DNA from: Ruminococcaceae bacterium UBA1734
GTDB taxonomy: Bacteria; Bacillota; Clostridia; Oscillospirales; Acutalibacteraceae
Reading direction: 5' to 3'
Assembly (NCBI GenBank): GCA_002315765.1
Contig: DCIE01000047.1
Coordinates: 1 to 40,639, forward strand
DNA length: 40,639 nt
The notes beneath the pieces were generated by a model. That model saw only the letters and a program-made list of their open reading frames with translations, searched no databases and was not told the DNA's origin. The position numbers and the translations under genes were made by a program. This document shows, piece after piece, positions 1 through 7,630 of this stretch (positions are counted from its first letter, which is position 1; each line of letters opens with the position of its first letter).

Positions 1-858
1 CTATTTCCGAATTATGATAGATATGATGCTATTCGTCTTCATGCGCTGACCGGCGGTATGATGGGTGTTGCAAAAGAATTAGACCAAAATATTACTTATG
101 AAGAAAATTTGCAAAATATTTTCGAACCCGATTCTGCTTTTTCAACCTATCTTCCGACATTGCTTAGTCGTTGTTTTCGTACTCCTGAAAGTTATTATCC
201 GATTCTAAACAGCATTGCCGGCGGACATCATAGATTAAGTGAGATTGCCAAAGATATAGATTTTCCGAATAATAAGTGTTTGAAATATTTAGAAGCACTG
301 ATAAATAACGGTTTTGTAGTATCGGAGAAAAACGAACACAACACACAATCTACTTATCACATTAAAAACACATATTATATTGCATGGTGTAAATATGTTT
401 ACGGAAAAACATTGTTGCAAGTTTCAGACAAAGATTCACTTATTCAGTTTGTAAAGAAAAGTATCGATGAGGATATTACTCTTCCCGACTTTCACGAAGC
501 CTGCTTGCGTTTTATGGAAAATGCAAACAAACGGTATAATATGGATTACAGATTTGCTTATTCCAAAAAAATAAGAAAAGCCATCCCGGTAAAACTACGG
601 AATGGCAAAACTGTTATTATTGATTATTCTATTGATACAAAAGAGATTTCCTATAATTTTATTCTTCCACATTCGCTTGATACAAGATACGGAAAACGGG
701 AAGTTGAGGACATCTACACAGCACTTGATATCATTGACAGAAGATATTATGCCCACACGGTTATTTTCAGTTTCAACCGATTCAGCGATTGGTGCACTCA
801 TAGAACCTCACGCAGCGAATGGTTTCACATAGTTTCCGCCGAACGGCTTAAGTATTGA
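1..858 (+). CDS. AAA-type ATPase, DUF234-like C-terminal part (5' truncated by window)
   Basis: The reading frame is open from base 1 (first residues LFPNYDRYDAIRLHALTGGM) to a TGA at 856-858, so this is the C-terminal ~285 residues of a longer protein and the ATG at 58 is internal. The sequence resembles the C-terminal half of bacterial/archaeal 'ATP-binding protein' families (archaeal-type ATPase plus DUF234): a GG-x-M/P motif after the ATPase domain, a helical stretch 'LLSRCFRTPESYYPILNSIA', a winged-helix-like segment (HRLSEIAKDIDF... KYLEALINNGFV) and a nuclease-like C-terminal domain. These proteins are common in gut Firmicutes, often of unknown role. It is the only large plus-strand gene besides the AraC gene and is convergent with the glycan operon, so probably unrelated to it. 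The Walker motifs would lie upstream of the window. The family call rests on pattern recognition. Confidence 0.7.
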   Translation, partial: LFPNYDRYDAIRLHALTGGMMGVAKELDQNITYEENLQNIFEPDSAFSTYLPTLLSRCFRTPESYYPILNSIAGGHHRLSEIAKDIDFPNNKCLKYLEALINNGFVVSEKNEHNTQSTYHIKNTYYIAWCKYVYGKTLLQVSDKDSLIQFVKKSIDEDITLPDFHEACLRFMENANKRYNMDYRFAYSKKIRKAIPVKLRNGKTVIIDYSIDTKEISYNFILPHSLDTRYGKREVEDIYTALDIIDRRYYAHTVIFSFNRFSDWCTHRTSRSEWFHIVSAERLKY

Positions 859-962
859 ATGATTTTAAAATCATTAAAAGAAACGCATATGGTTACAAAA
901 ACTTCAACCGTTTTAGAAACCGTATTTTGCATATTTTTTTCTCATCAACAACTTAATAAACA

Positions 963-986
963 AGCAGTCGCCTGACGGCGACTGCT
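963..986. terminator. Perfect 10-bp hairpin, possible bidirectional terminator
   Basis: AGCAGTCGCC, a four-base loop TGAC, then GGCGACTGCT: a perfect GC-rich stem about 105 bp past the stop of the left-edge ATPase gene and facing the minus-strand operon. Neither side has a long T-run (plus side CATTACTC, minus side TGTTTATT), so as a terminator it would be weak or factor-assisted. The hairpin itself is certain; its function is inferred from position between convergent genes. Confidence 0.5.
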
Positions 987-1052
987 CATTACTCAAAACA
1001 TTCTGTTTTAACTTCTTACCCACCAACTATTGACAAAGAGCCTAAAAATATT

Positions 1053-1085
1053 GCCACCGAAAGAACTAAGTGTTCTCAGGGTGGC
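1053..1085 (-). terminator. Interrupted hairpin, candidate 3' end of the minus-strand operon
   Basis: On the minus strand GCCACC pairs with GGTGGC and AGAAC pairs with GTTCT, with a small internal loop and a five-base apical loop, followed by AATATTTTTAGG. It lies just beyond the structured element at 1114-1205 and the alpha-galactosidase remnant, where a long minus-strand transcript should end before reaching the convergent plus-strand gene. The U-tract is short, so termination activity is inferred. Confidence 0.4.
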
Positions 1086-1113
1086 TTGAATTTTGTGACG
1101 GTAATATTCTTTT

Positions 1114-1205
1114 TTTGTTTGCCCGAACAAAGTTTAAATAAAAACATCACTAAGATCTTTGGCGGACCTTATATTATTAACCCTGTATCACACAGAGTTT
1201 AATAA
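1114..1205 (-). ncRNA. Three-hairpin structured element, copy 1
   Basis: Read on the minus strand, three stems follow one another. Hairpin A (1174-1205) is TTATTAAACTCTGT, loop, then ACAGGGTTAATAA, with one bulged A. Hairpin B (1153-1169) is AGGTC, loop CGCCAAA, GATCT. Hairpin C (1114-1131) is TTTGTT, loop CGGGCA, AACAAA. A second copy lies at 4164-4259. Between the copies hairpin A has three fully compensatory pair changes (C-G/T-A, T-A/C-G, G-C/T-A), and one change in each of A and B leaves a G-U pair on the minus strand but an A-C mismatch on the plus strand. That favours an RNA made from the minus strand. It starts five bases after the stop of the GH36 remnant, in what was its 3' untranslated region. 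I do not recognise a known RNA family. Confidence 0.6.
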
Positions 1206-1209
1206 ACAA

Positions 1210-1760
1210 TTAAAAAACTAAAAATTCTTTGTCGTTAACAAAGTGCAGTCCGATATTCATAAGAAAGTCGCCTTTATATTCCCTATTGCCTTCCGTATAA
1301 GTTGCGCTATTATCAAGACCTTGAAGCTTAAAATATGTATCACACATATTAGCGGTAGCTTTTATACTGTTAATGCATACAACCGCTTTTGTTATATCCT
1401 TTGAAACAAATTGGGTTACGGTGTTGTTCTTCCTATTTGATGGTTAGGACATCCGGATACATGAGCACCCATTGTAGAATAGGGATAAAACATACTTGTA
1501 CCGTATTGAACATACAGTCGCTCTATTGCATCGGTGTCATCGCTTCTTCAAGTTTGAGGTATAAAATACAACATTCCCGCATCAAATCTACCTCCACCGC
1601 TTGAGCAACTTTCAAAAAGCACATTCGGGAATTTGCTTATACAGTTAGATATTCTCTTACCCCAGTACAAGTGAAGCAAAACATCATTTTGAAATATTCC
1701 TATTACATAAGATGTGTTTTTTGTGTGTAGATAAATAATGTTGTCTTTTGTTTCTATCAT
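1210..1760 (-). pseudogene. GH36 alpha-galactosidase remnant with large internal deletions and stops
   Basis: A good ribosome site (AGGAG) precedes ATG 1760. The protein begins like a GH36 alpha-galactosidase (HTKNTSYVIGIF ... LLHLYWGKRIS), then jumps near base 1650 to the catalytic-region signature 'FESCSSGGGRFDAGMLYFIPQT'. The tryptophan expected next is a TGA stop, but the same frame continues SDDTDAIERLYVQYGTSMF and PNHQIGRTTP before another stop. A last in-frame piece (KLQGLDNSATY ... YKGDFLMNIGL) matches the family C-terminus and ends with TAA at 1210-1212. Intact family members are about 730 residues, whereas this locus has room for about 180. Both deletion and nonsense decay are visible. 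It was probably once the last gene of the operon, after the ROK kinase. Confidence 0.85.
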
Positions 1761-1874
1761 AATAAACTCCTAGAATAACTTGATAAGTCAAATATTATTT
1801 CTAACAAAAAATCATAATGACATTAAATTCCTATCAATTGCAAATTTTTAATTTAAAATACGCTTTTAGCCGTG

Positions 1875-2819
1875 TTATTTTAGCAAATCGAGATTTGCAG
1901 CTCCTATAATACCGGCATCGTTATTAAGTGTCGCTATACAAACAGTAGTTTGACAGTTTATCGGTCTATTAGCTTCAATGTGGCGTCTAAGTGGTTCCAT
2001 AAGGTATTCACCCTCGTTAGAAACACCACCGGAAATACAAATCGTTGCCGGACCGAAGGTATTAATAATATCAACCAGTCCGATTGAAACATAATCCGTA
2101 TACTGTTCAACAACCGATTTTGCGGTTTCGTCACCGAGTCTTAACCCATCAAATGCAGTTTTGCCGGTAACATTGTCAATATTTCCGTTGCAAACTTGCC
2201 ATAATTTGCTTTGAGGGTTATTTTGCATAGCTTCTTTAGTTTGTCTTACAAGAGCTGATGCCGATGCATATGCTTCAAAACAACCTCTTCTACCGCAACT
2301 GCAAGGGATTCCATCAAAGTTTATTACCATATGACCAAGCTCGCCGCCTGAAAACTTATTGCCGGAATAAAGCTTACCGTCTATTATTACTCCGCCGCCG
2401 ATACCGGTTCCGATAGTAATAGCAACCAGTGTATCTGCTTCCTTATTATCGGACACAAGATACTCCCCATAAGCTGCGGCATTTGCATCATTTTCGCAGT
2501 AAACAGTTAACCCTAATTCTTTTGATAACATATCAGCAAGTGGCAAATTATGAAAATCGAGATTGTTTGCGAAGTAAATAATTCCGTTGTTGCTATCTAC
2601 TGCACCAGGAGTTCCTACACCGACAGCGGAAATATCTCCTATTAATAAATTTGCCTTTTCCAAGCATTTATTACAAGCATCTGCTATTCTCCCAACGATA
2701 TTTATAGGTGTATCAGGCAATAGCGTAGGAATACTGATTTTTGAAATAACTTTATAGTTTTCATTGACAATACCTATCGCAATGTTTGTTCCGCCCAAGT
2801 CAATACCCAACTTATACAT
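1875..2819 (-). CDS. ROK-family sugar kinase (glucokinase or N-acetylhexosamine kinase)
   Basis: A 314-residue ROK kinase that would phosphorylate a free hexose (glucose, or an N-acetylhexosamine) in the cytoplasm using ATP. Visible features: N-terminal phosphate-binding motif GIDLGGTNIAIG (residues 5-16), the catalytic END triplet (109-111, D111), the ATP loop TIGTGIGGG (135-143), GELGH (159-163), and the ROK zinc site CSCGRRGC (173-180) with H163. No DNA-binding domain precedes it, so it is an enzyme and not a NagC/XylR-type repressor. GGAGG sits seven bases before ATG 2819. It follows the APH-type kinase gene by about 70 bp as the last intact gene of the long operon. Substrate cannot be fixed from sequence; glucose released from beta-glucan is the simplest reading. 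Confidence 0.9.
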   Translation of the reverse strand: MYKLGIDLGGTNIAIGIVNENYKVISKISIPTLLPDTPINIVGRIADACNKCLEKANLLIGDISAVGVGTPGAVDSNNGIIYFANNLDFHNLPLADMLSKELGLTVYCENDANAAAYGEYLVSDNKEADTLVAITIGTGIGGGVIIDGKLYSGNKFSGGELGHMVINFDGIPCSCGRRGCFEAYASASALVRQTKEAMQNNPQSKLWQVCNGNIDNVTGKTAFDGLRLGDETAKSVVEQYTDYVSIGLVDIINTFGPATICISGGVSNEGEYLMEPLRRHIEANRPINCQTTVCIATLNNDAGIIGAANLDLLK

Positions 2820-2891
2820 AAAAGACCTCCGATTTTTCGGACAAATAATAATTCAATTGATTTTTACGCTATATATAGTTTATAAGCTATA

Positions 2892-3956
2892 TTACAATAA
2901 TCTCATTTCATCAAAATGTTTTTCCATTTCGGATACAAGCTTGAACTGCGTACGACATCTATCAAGATTTTGACCTTCATAGTGAGTTGCAAAATATGTA
3001 TCGCCGTTTAAGTAATCAGTTAAAAAACGAACACCGCATTCAAGGGCCATCGTCTTTGCGCCAAGAGGCAAAGTTTCTATTTCTTTTTCGGTCAAATCAC
3101 ATGAATCTAAAAATCCTTTTGCAAAAGTATGATACAAATCAAGATTTATGGTCATCTTTGATAAGTCTTTTTCGTCCTCAGCCGCAGTTGCTGCACCAAA
3201 ACGAATAGAATCACCAAAATCGTAAGCAGCAAGTCCGGGCATAACTGTATCAAGATCAATAACACAAAGCGCTTTATGGGTTTTTTCATCCAAAAGTACA
3301 TTATTAAGCTTTGTGTCGTTATGAGTAACTCTTATTGGAAGTTCTCCTAATTCTCGCATTTTTTGCAATATACTTCCGTCTTTTTCGTGACTCAATGCAA
3401 AATCAATTTCTTCTTTTACAAGCTTTGCCCTTCCCATAACATCATTTGTTATTGCTTCTTTGAAAAGTCTATATCTATCAATAGTATTATGGAAGTTTTT
3501 AAGTGGCTCACCTAAAGTTTCGGCAGGAAAATCTTCAAGCATCTTTTGAAACTTTCCGAATGCTACTGCACACTCATAAAAATCACTTTTATTCTCGGCA
3601 GTTTGTAAGCAAACACTACCCTCAACAAACTCATAAACTCTATAATTTCCTGTGCTGTCTGAATAAAAATTTTTACCGTCAAGAGTTTTGACAAGCTTCA
3701 TTGAGCCTCGTTCGTCATTGATATTTTCGCTTGTAAACTTCAAAACGGCAGAAATGTTATCCATAAGAATTTTAACATCAAACGCATCTGAAATCCTTTG
3801 AAGAATATATCTTTTATTCTTATCGGTTTTAACTAAATATGTTGTATTTATATGACCGCAACCATAGCGTTCAATAGTAATTGGCGTGCCTTTAATTTGA
3901 AATTTTGATGCAATATTTTTTTCTTTATAAAAATTATCCTCTTTAAACTGATTCAT
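2892..3956 (-). CDS. APH-fold sugar kinase, N-acetylhexosamine 1-kinase-like
   Basis: A 354-residue aminoglycoside-phosphotransferase-fold kinase. It shows a glycine-rich ATP region (ERYGCGHINTTYLV, 29-42), the catalytic loop THNDTKLNNV (211-220, D214) and the metal-binding IDLDT (233-237). The spacing resembles NahK-type anomeric kinases, which make GlcNAc-1-P or GalNAc-1-P; such proteins are often loosely annotated as 'phosphotransferase enzyme family' or 'mucin desulfatase'. It is preceded by a 388-bp gap containing the second structured RNA element and followed by the ROK kinase, so the operon carries both a C1-type and probably a C6-type sugar kinase. The fold is certain, the substrate is inferred. 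Confidence 0.8.
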   Translation of the reverse strand: MNQFKEDNFYKEKNIASKFQIKGTPITIERYGCGHINTTYLVKTDKNKRYILQRISDAFDVKILMDNISAVLKFTSENINDERGSMKLVKTLDGKNFYSDSTGNYRVYEFVEGSVCLQTAENKSDFYECAVAFGKFQKMLEDFPAETLGEPLKNFHNTIDRYRLFKEAITNDVMGRAKLVKEEIDFALSHEKDGSILQKMRELGELPIRVTHNDTKLNNVLLDEKTHKALCVIDLDTVMPGLAAYDFGDSIRFGAATAAEDEKDLSKMTINLDLYHTFAKGFLDSCDLTEKEIETLPLGAKTMALECGVRFLTDYLNGDTYFATHYEGQNLDRCRTQFKLVSEMEKHFDEMRLL

Positions 3957-4163
3957 TAAAAAATTTTTCTCCTTATTATATCAAACGAAATGATAAAGTA
4001 TCATACTCATAGAATTAACACCATAAACTATGCAATATCTATTTATATTTATAATAGTTGAAAAATATTGCCGTATGATTTTGAATAGTTTGTTGTTATA
4101 TATCATGCATAATAAACCATCAAAATACATACAGCAAATATTGGTGATATGTCTTATTCGATA

Positions 4164-4259
4164 TTTGTTTGCCCGAACAATATAAAGAATAATACTATCA
4201 CAATTTAGGTCTTTGGCTGACCTTATATTATTAACCTCTTGTCGTAAGAGGTTTAATAA
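4164..4259 (-). ncRNA. Three-hairpin structured element, copy 2
   Basis: Second copy of the element at 1114-1205. On the minus strand: hairpin A (4228-4259) TTATTAAACCTCTT, loop ACGAC, AAGAGGTTAATAA; hairpin B (4207-4223) AGGTC, loop AGCCAAA, GACCT; hairpin C (4164-4180) with the same TTGTT, loop CGGGCA, AACAA. The linker between B and C differs in sequence while the stems persist. It lies in the gap between the SGNH hydrolase stop (4345) and the kinase start (3956), so it is inside the operon. The GCC in loop B could pair with GGC in loop C in both copies, a possible kissing contact. The rest of the gap (3957-4163 and 4260-4344) shows no convincing gene. Confidence 0.6.
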
Positions 4260-4344
4260 CATATAATAATTATTCTTGAACAAAATATGTGGTGGATTTT
4301 TTAGATAAACAGACCAACATTTCCGAAAATCATATCATGGCTGA

Positions 4345-4989
4345 TTACTTAATCCAATTATTAAAAGCTTTTAGCCACTCGTTTTTAATCAGTTCATGTC
4401 CCGCCGCAGTGGGATGAACGCCGTCTAACACATAGCAATTTATACCGTTCTTTTCCGCTAACTCATTAAATAGACTTTGCAGTTCAACAAATGGTAGATT
4501 GTATTTTTTCGCAATCGTCTTTGCTGCTTTGGACTTTTCCGTAACGCCCTTTTTAAACAATTCATATTTATTTGGTATTTCAGGTGTATCACAAGTTCCC
4601 TCGCCCTCTAAAATAAAAGGTTCAAGTATCATAATTTTAGTATCGGGAAGTGCTTTTAAGATTTCACCTATCATTAAATCATAAACCATTTCATATTTTT
4701 TCGAATCAACCCCGTTACTCTGCCAGAATTCGTGCCATTCGTCATTTACTCCGATTAGTATACTGATATAATCCGGCTTCAAATTGATACAATCTTTTTT
4801 GATTCTCGCATATAAATCCACAATTCTGTCGCCGCTGTTTCCTCTATTAAAAAACTCATAGCAATTCGGATACAAATAGCTCAAGTTGGATTTTACCAAT
4901 GTAGGATAGCCGTATCCCGTAACATGATCTTCTGTTCGACTCCTTACAGCATCTGTAATTGAATCACCGAAAAATAATACTCTTTTCAT
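4345..4989 (-). CDS. SGNH/GDSL hydrolase (probable carbohydrate esterase)
   Basis: A 214-residue SGNH hydrolase, a fold that removes acetyl or other acyl groups from sugars or lipids. All blocks are present: GDSIT with nucleophile S10 (block I), RGNSGDR around residue 50 (block II glycine), GVND with N82 (block III), and DGVHPT with D189 and H192 (block V). I chose ATG 4989; the frame opens further to TTG 5001 and GTG 4998, but the protein aligns from MKRVLFFGDS. No signal peptide is seen, so it is cytoplasmic and would act on imported oligosaccharides. It follows the GH30 gene by about 40 bp in the operon. Deacetylation of glycan fragments is inferred from context. Confidence 0.85.
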   Translation of the reverse strand: MKRVLFFGDSITDAVRSRTEDHVTGYGYPTLVKSNLSYLYPNCYEFFNRGNSGDRIVDLYARIKKDCINLKPDYISILIGVNDEWHEFWQSNGVDSKKYEMVYDLMIGEILKALPDTKIMILEPFILEGEGTCDTPEIPNKYELFKKGVTEKSKAAKTIAKKYNLPFVELQSLFNELAEKNGINCYVLDGVHPTAAGHELIKNEWLKAFNNWIK

Positions 4990-5029
4990 TTTAATCACCA
5001 AAACCTTATAATCCTTTATTTTATAATTT

Positions 5030-6397
5030 TCAAAATAACAATGTAATTATTGAATGAGGTTTCATTATGTTTCCGGTACAACCGTCATTATATCTTAATA
5101 TTGCATATTTTTGCTCGTTGGATGTATTCACAATAACGCAAACTTTTTGACCGTCTGGATTAACAAAAGCACATGTAAACAATTCTCTGCTATGTTTAGT
5201 TGTTGCAACCCTTATTGCACCGCGCCGAATATATTTTGAAAAATGACCAATATAATAATATATCGGTGTTACCGTTAATTTGTTATTTTCAGTATCATAA
5301 AGAATAGGTGCATAACATCCTACCTGTCTATCCTCAAACAGTGTCTCGTCTGTTTTTTCGGTTCTGTTGTGATAAGGTCCGCCGTTTTGGTCTAAAAGCA
5401 AATTCCAATCACAAGAAGCAATGACAAAATTATTTAGATTATCGCATATTTCAACCCCATATTTTTCTGCCAATGTAGCCGCGTTTTCTTTGATGGAACC
5501 ACAAAACTCTGTACAAACAAGCGGTTTATTGAGTTGCTCGTGAACAAGTCGGAGACCTTCAAAATGGTCACCCGAATACCAATGGTGAGCTACTGCCCAA
5601 ACTCTTTTATTAACCCTTTCATTGCTCAAAATTTTCTTTGCTCTATCATACACACGCTCTTTATTGTGGTCCCAAATCATAATTTTGATATTGGAGAGCC
5701 CTTCCTCGTCCAAAGCGGAAATTAAATATTTATCAATAAATTCCGCCTCATCCTCAGGAGTATAAATGCAACTTTCCCACATTGCCTTAGCTTTGGGCTC
5801 GTTTTGAATTGTAATTGCACTGATTTTTATGCCCTCTTGAGCCATAGCTTTAATATACTTGGCATAATAATGTGCCCAAACGGATTTATATTCGTCTAAA
5901 ACCTTTCCGCCCTTAATTTCGCTCAAATTATCCTTCATATATTTAGGCGGACTCCACGGAGAAGCAAAAAGCACGATTTCCTCGTCGCAGTATTCCAATG
6001 CATCCTTCAAAAACGGAATTATGTACTTTTTTTCTCTTTCTAAATTAAAGGTTTCAAGTGTCTTATCCCCATCCTCAACCGAGCAGTAGATATCGAGTGA
6101 AAAATCACAGGAATTGATATGGGTTCTGCCGAAATTATATCCGATTCCTTTTTTGCGGTCAAAGTATAATTCCAACAGCTTCTTCTTATCTTCTTCGCTC
6201 AACAACGAATAAACATACGCCGAAGATTCAGTAAAAGCACCTCCAAATCCTAAGAACTCTTGGTATTTAACATCGTCGAATACATTGACCACTCCGCCCT
6301 CCGAAGCATCGGAAAAACTATTCATTTCAATCTGTTCTTCTCTAAAATAAACATTTTCAGCAGGACAACTTTCGATTTTTGTAATAAACTGTTTCAT
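5030..6397 (-). CDS. Glycoside hydrolase family 30 (beta-glucosidase / beta-1,6-glucanase-like)
   Basis: A 455-residue GH30 (clan A) enzyme. The barrel carries the family motifs GFGGAFTES (50-58), GRTHINSCDFS (90-100), FASPWSPP (144-151), the acid/base E200 in TIQNEP and the nucleophile E297 in VCTEFCG. A C-terminal beta domain (about 385-455) completes the typical architecture. The frame extends to 6439, but ATG 6397 has a well-placed AGGAGA and starts after the upstream stop, so I use it. There is no leader peptide, so it is cytoplasmic. Known activities include glucosylceramidase, beta-glucosidase, endo-beta-1,6-glucanase and xylanase; with GH16 neighbours a beta-1,6-linked glucan or gentio-oligosaccharide substrate is plausible but unproven. 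Confidence 0.9.
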   Translation of the reverse strand: MKQFITKIESCPAENVYFREEQIEMNSFSDASEGGVVNVFDDVKYQEFLGFGGAFTESSAYVYSLLSEEDKKKLLELYFDRKKGIGYNFGRTHINSCDFSLDIYCSVEDGDKTLETFNLEREKKYIIPFLKDALEYCDEEIVLFASPWSPPKYMKDNLSEIKGGKVLDEYKSVWAHYYAKYIKAMAQEGIKISAITIQNEPKAKAMWESCIYTPEDEAEFIDKYLISALDEEGLSNIKIMIWDHNKERVYDRAKKILSNERVNKRVWAVAHHWYSGDHFEGLRLVHEQLNKPLVCTEFCGSIKENAATLAEKYGVEICDNLNNFVIASCDWNLLLDQNGGPYHNRTEKTDETLFEDRQVGCYAPILYDTENNKLTVTPIYYYIGHFSKYIRRGAIRVATTKHSRELFTCAFVNPDGQKVCVIVNTSNEQKYAILRYNDGCTGNIMKPHSIITLLF

Positions 6398-6414
6398 CGG
6401 ATAATCTCCTATCA

Positions 6415-7590
6415 TTACTTTGATAAAATAACCATACACTTTGACAGCATACGCATTACATGGAACGGTCCCTTATATGTATGACCTTTGCATGGAGGTT
6501 CGGTTGGTTTACCGTCACGGCGAAGATATCCGAACCACTCACCGAATTCCGGGTCGGAGAAGTGTTCGAAAGCATAATCGCACACCATATCGAGTATTCC
6601 CTTGTATTTCCCATCACCTGTATACTTATAAAACATAAGTGATGCAATAATTGTTTCATTATGCGGCCACCAAAGCTTCATATCGTGCTCATACGCTTCA
6701 ACCGGCTTTCCCAGAACATCTTTAAAATATGTTATTCCGCCGTATTCCTTATCCCATCCAAGTTCAAAAGCATTATCGAGTACCGTTTTTGCAAAAGAGA
6801 CAAGCTCACTGTCATCTCGCTTGATAGCTTCTTCAAGCAAAAACCAAGAACATTCAATATCGTGACCGGGATTTATCACACGGCAAGGTGCGGAATTCAG
6901 GATAACCGAGTTATCTTCTGCCGAAATATTTTCAAACACTGCCTTAAATTCCGGTTTATAAAAGCATTTAATATCCGAAACCAAATCGGTAATTATATCA
7001 TTATAATAATCAAAATCATTATCGTCTGCATCACGCATTATCGATGCAACATTAAGCAAAATCATAGGGTTGGCAAGTGTTTTGGTATTGCGTGTTTCGG
7101 CACAACCTTTTGGTGTTATTTTGAAAGGGTCTGTCGATGGGTCTTTATACATACCGTAAACAAATCTGAAATATTTTTTTGCTGTATCAAGATACGACTT
7201 TTCTTTAGTCGCCATATAGTATTCCGCATTTGCCATAATATAGAATGTTTCGCTGAACCAATACCTGCGTTTTCTAAGCGGCTTACCGTCACGGGTAACG
7301 GTAAAAAACATTCTGCCGTCGGAGTCGATGCAGTGTTTTGCGGCAAACTCAATGCAACTTTTTGCAAAAGTCAAATACTCCTGCTTCTTTTCAATATTGT
7401 TGTATATGTAAGAAAACATCCAACCGGCTCTGCCTTGCATCCAAACACTTTTATCGTCGGAATAAACTTCGCCCTTGCGGTCAAGGCAGTTAATAACTCC
7501 GCCGTATTCCTCGTCTACGGCATTATTTAGCCAAAAAGGCACACAGGATTCGAGCAGTTCGCTTTTGAATTTTTGATATAACTCTTTCAT
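6415..7590 (-). CDS. AGE-family sugar 2-epimerase
   Basis: A 391-residue (alpha/alpha)6-barrel protein of the N-acylglucosamine 2-epimerase / cellobiose 2-epimerase superfamily, which epimerises C2 of a reducing sugar (GlcNAc/ManNAc, glucose/mannose or the reducing end of a disaccharide). Visible family motifs: WMQGRAGWMFSYIYN (50-64), INPGHDIECSWFL (239-251, H243 and E246), KLWWPHNETI (305-314) and GHTYKGPFHVMRM (369-381, H377). H243 and H377 correspond by motif to the two family catalytic histidines. It lies between leaderless GH16 and GH30 genes, 18 bp before the GH30 start, so it acts in the cytoplasm on freed sugars. Which epimer pair it handles cannot be read from sequence. Confidence 0.88.
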   Translation of the reverse strand: MKELYQKFKSELLESCVPFWLNNAVDEEYGGVINCLDRKGEVYSDDKSVWMQGRAGWMFSYIYNNIEKKQEYLTFAKSCIEFAAKHCIDSDGRMFFTVTRDGKPLRKRRYWFSETFYIMANAEYYMATKEKSYLDTAKKYFRFVYGMYKDPSTDPFKITPKGCAETRNTKTLANPMILLNVASIMRDADDNDFDYYNDIITDLVSDIKCFYKPEFKAVFENISAEDNSVILNSAPCRVINPGHDIECSWFLLEEAIKRDDSELVSFAKTVLDNAFELGWDKEYGGITYFKDVLGKPVEAYEHDMKLWWPHNETIIASLMFYKYTGDGKYKGILDMVCDYAFEHFSDPEFGEWFGYLRRDGKPTEPPCKGHTYKGPFHVMRMLSKCMVILSK

Positions 7591-7630
7591 TTACTTCACC
7601 CATTACACTTTTATATTATCGCATTATAAA

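Noticed and set aside
858..875. Perfect 18-bp palindrome AATGATTTTAAAATCATT after the left-edge gene
   Set aside because: AT-only core in AT-rich DNA overlapping a stop codon; no second copy and no loop suitable for a terminator.
1548..1560. TGA at the conserved tryptophan of the GH36 remnant as possible recoding (TGA = Trp)
   Set aside because: TGA is used as a normal stop by the AraC gene and the left-edge gene, and the GH36 copy has other stops and deletions, so decay is the simpler explanation.
3981..4283. 100-residue minus-strand open frame in the gap before the APH-type kinase
   Set aside because: It overlaps the structured element, has no ribosome site or recognisable domain, and its sequence follows the hairpins; non-coding RNA explains the conservation better.
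6661..7530. 289-residue plus-strand open frame opposite the epimerase gene
   Set aside because: Cys/Phe/Ile-rich composition typical of an antisense shadow; the opposite strand has clear AGE-family motifs and a ribosome site.
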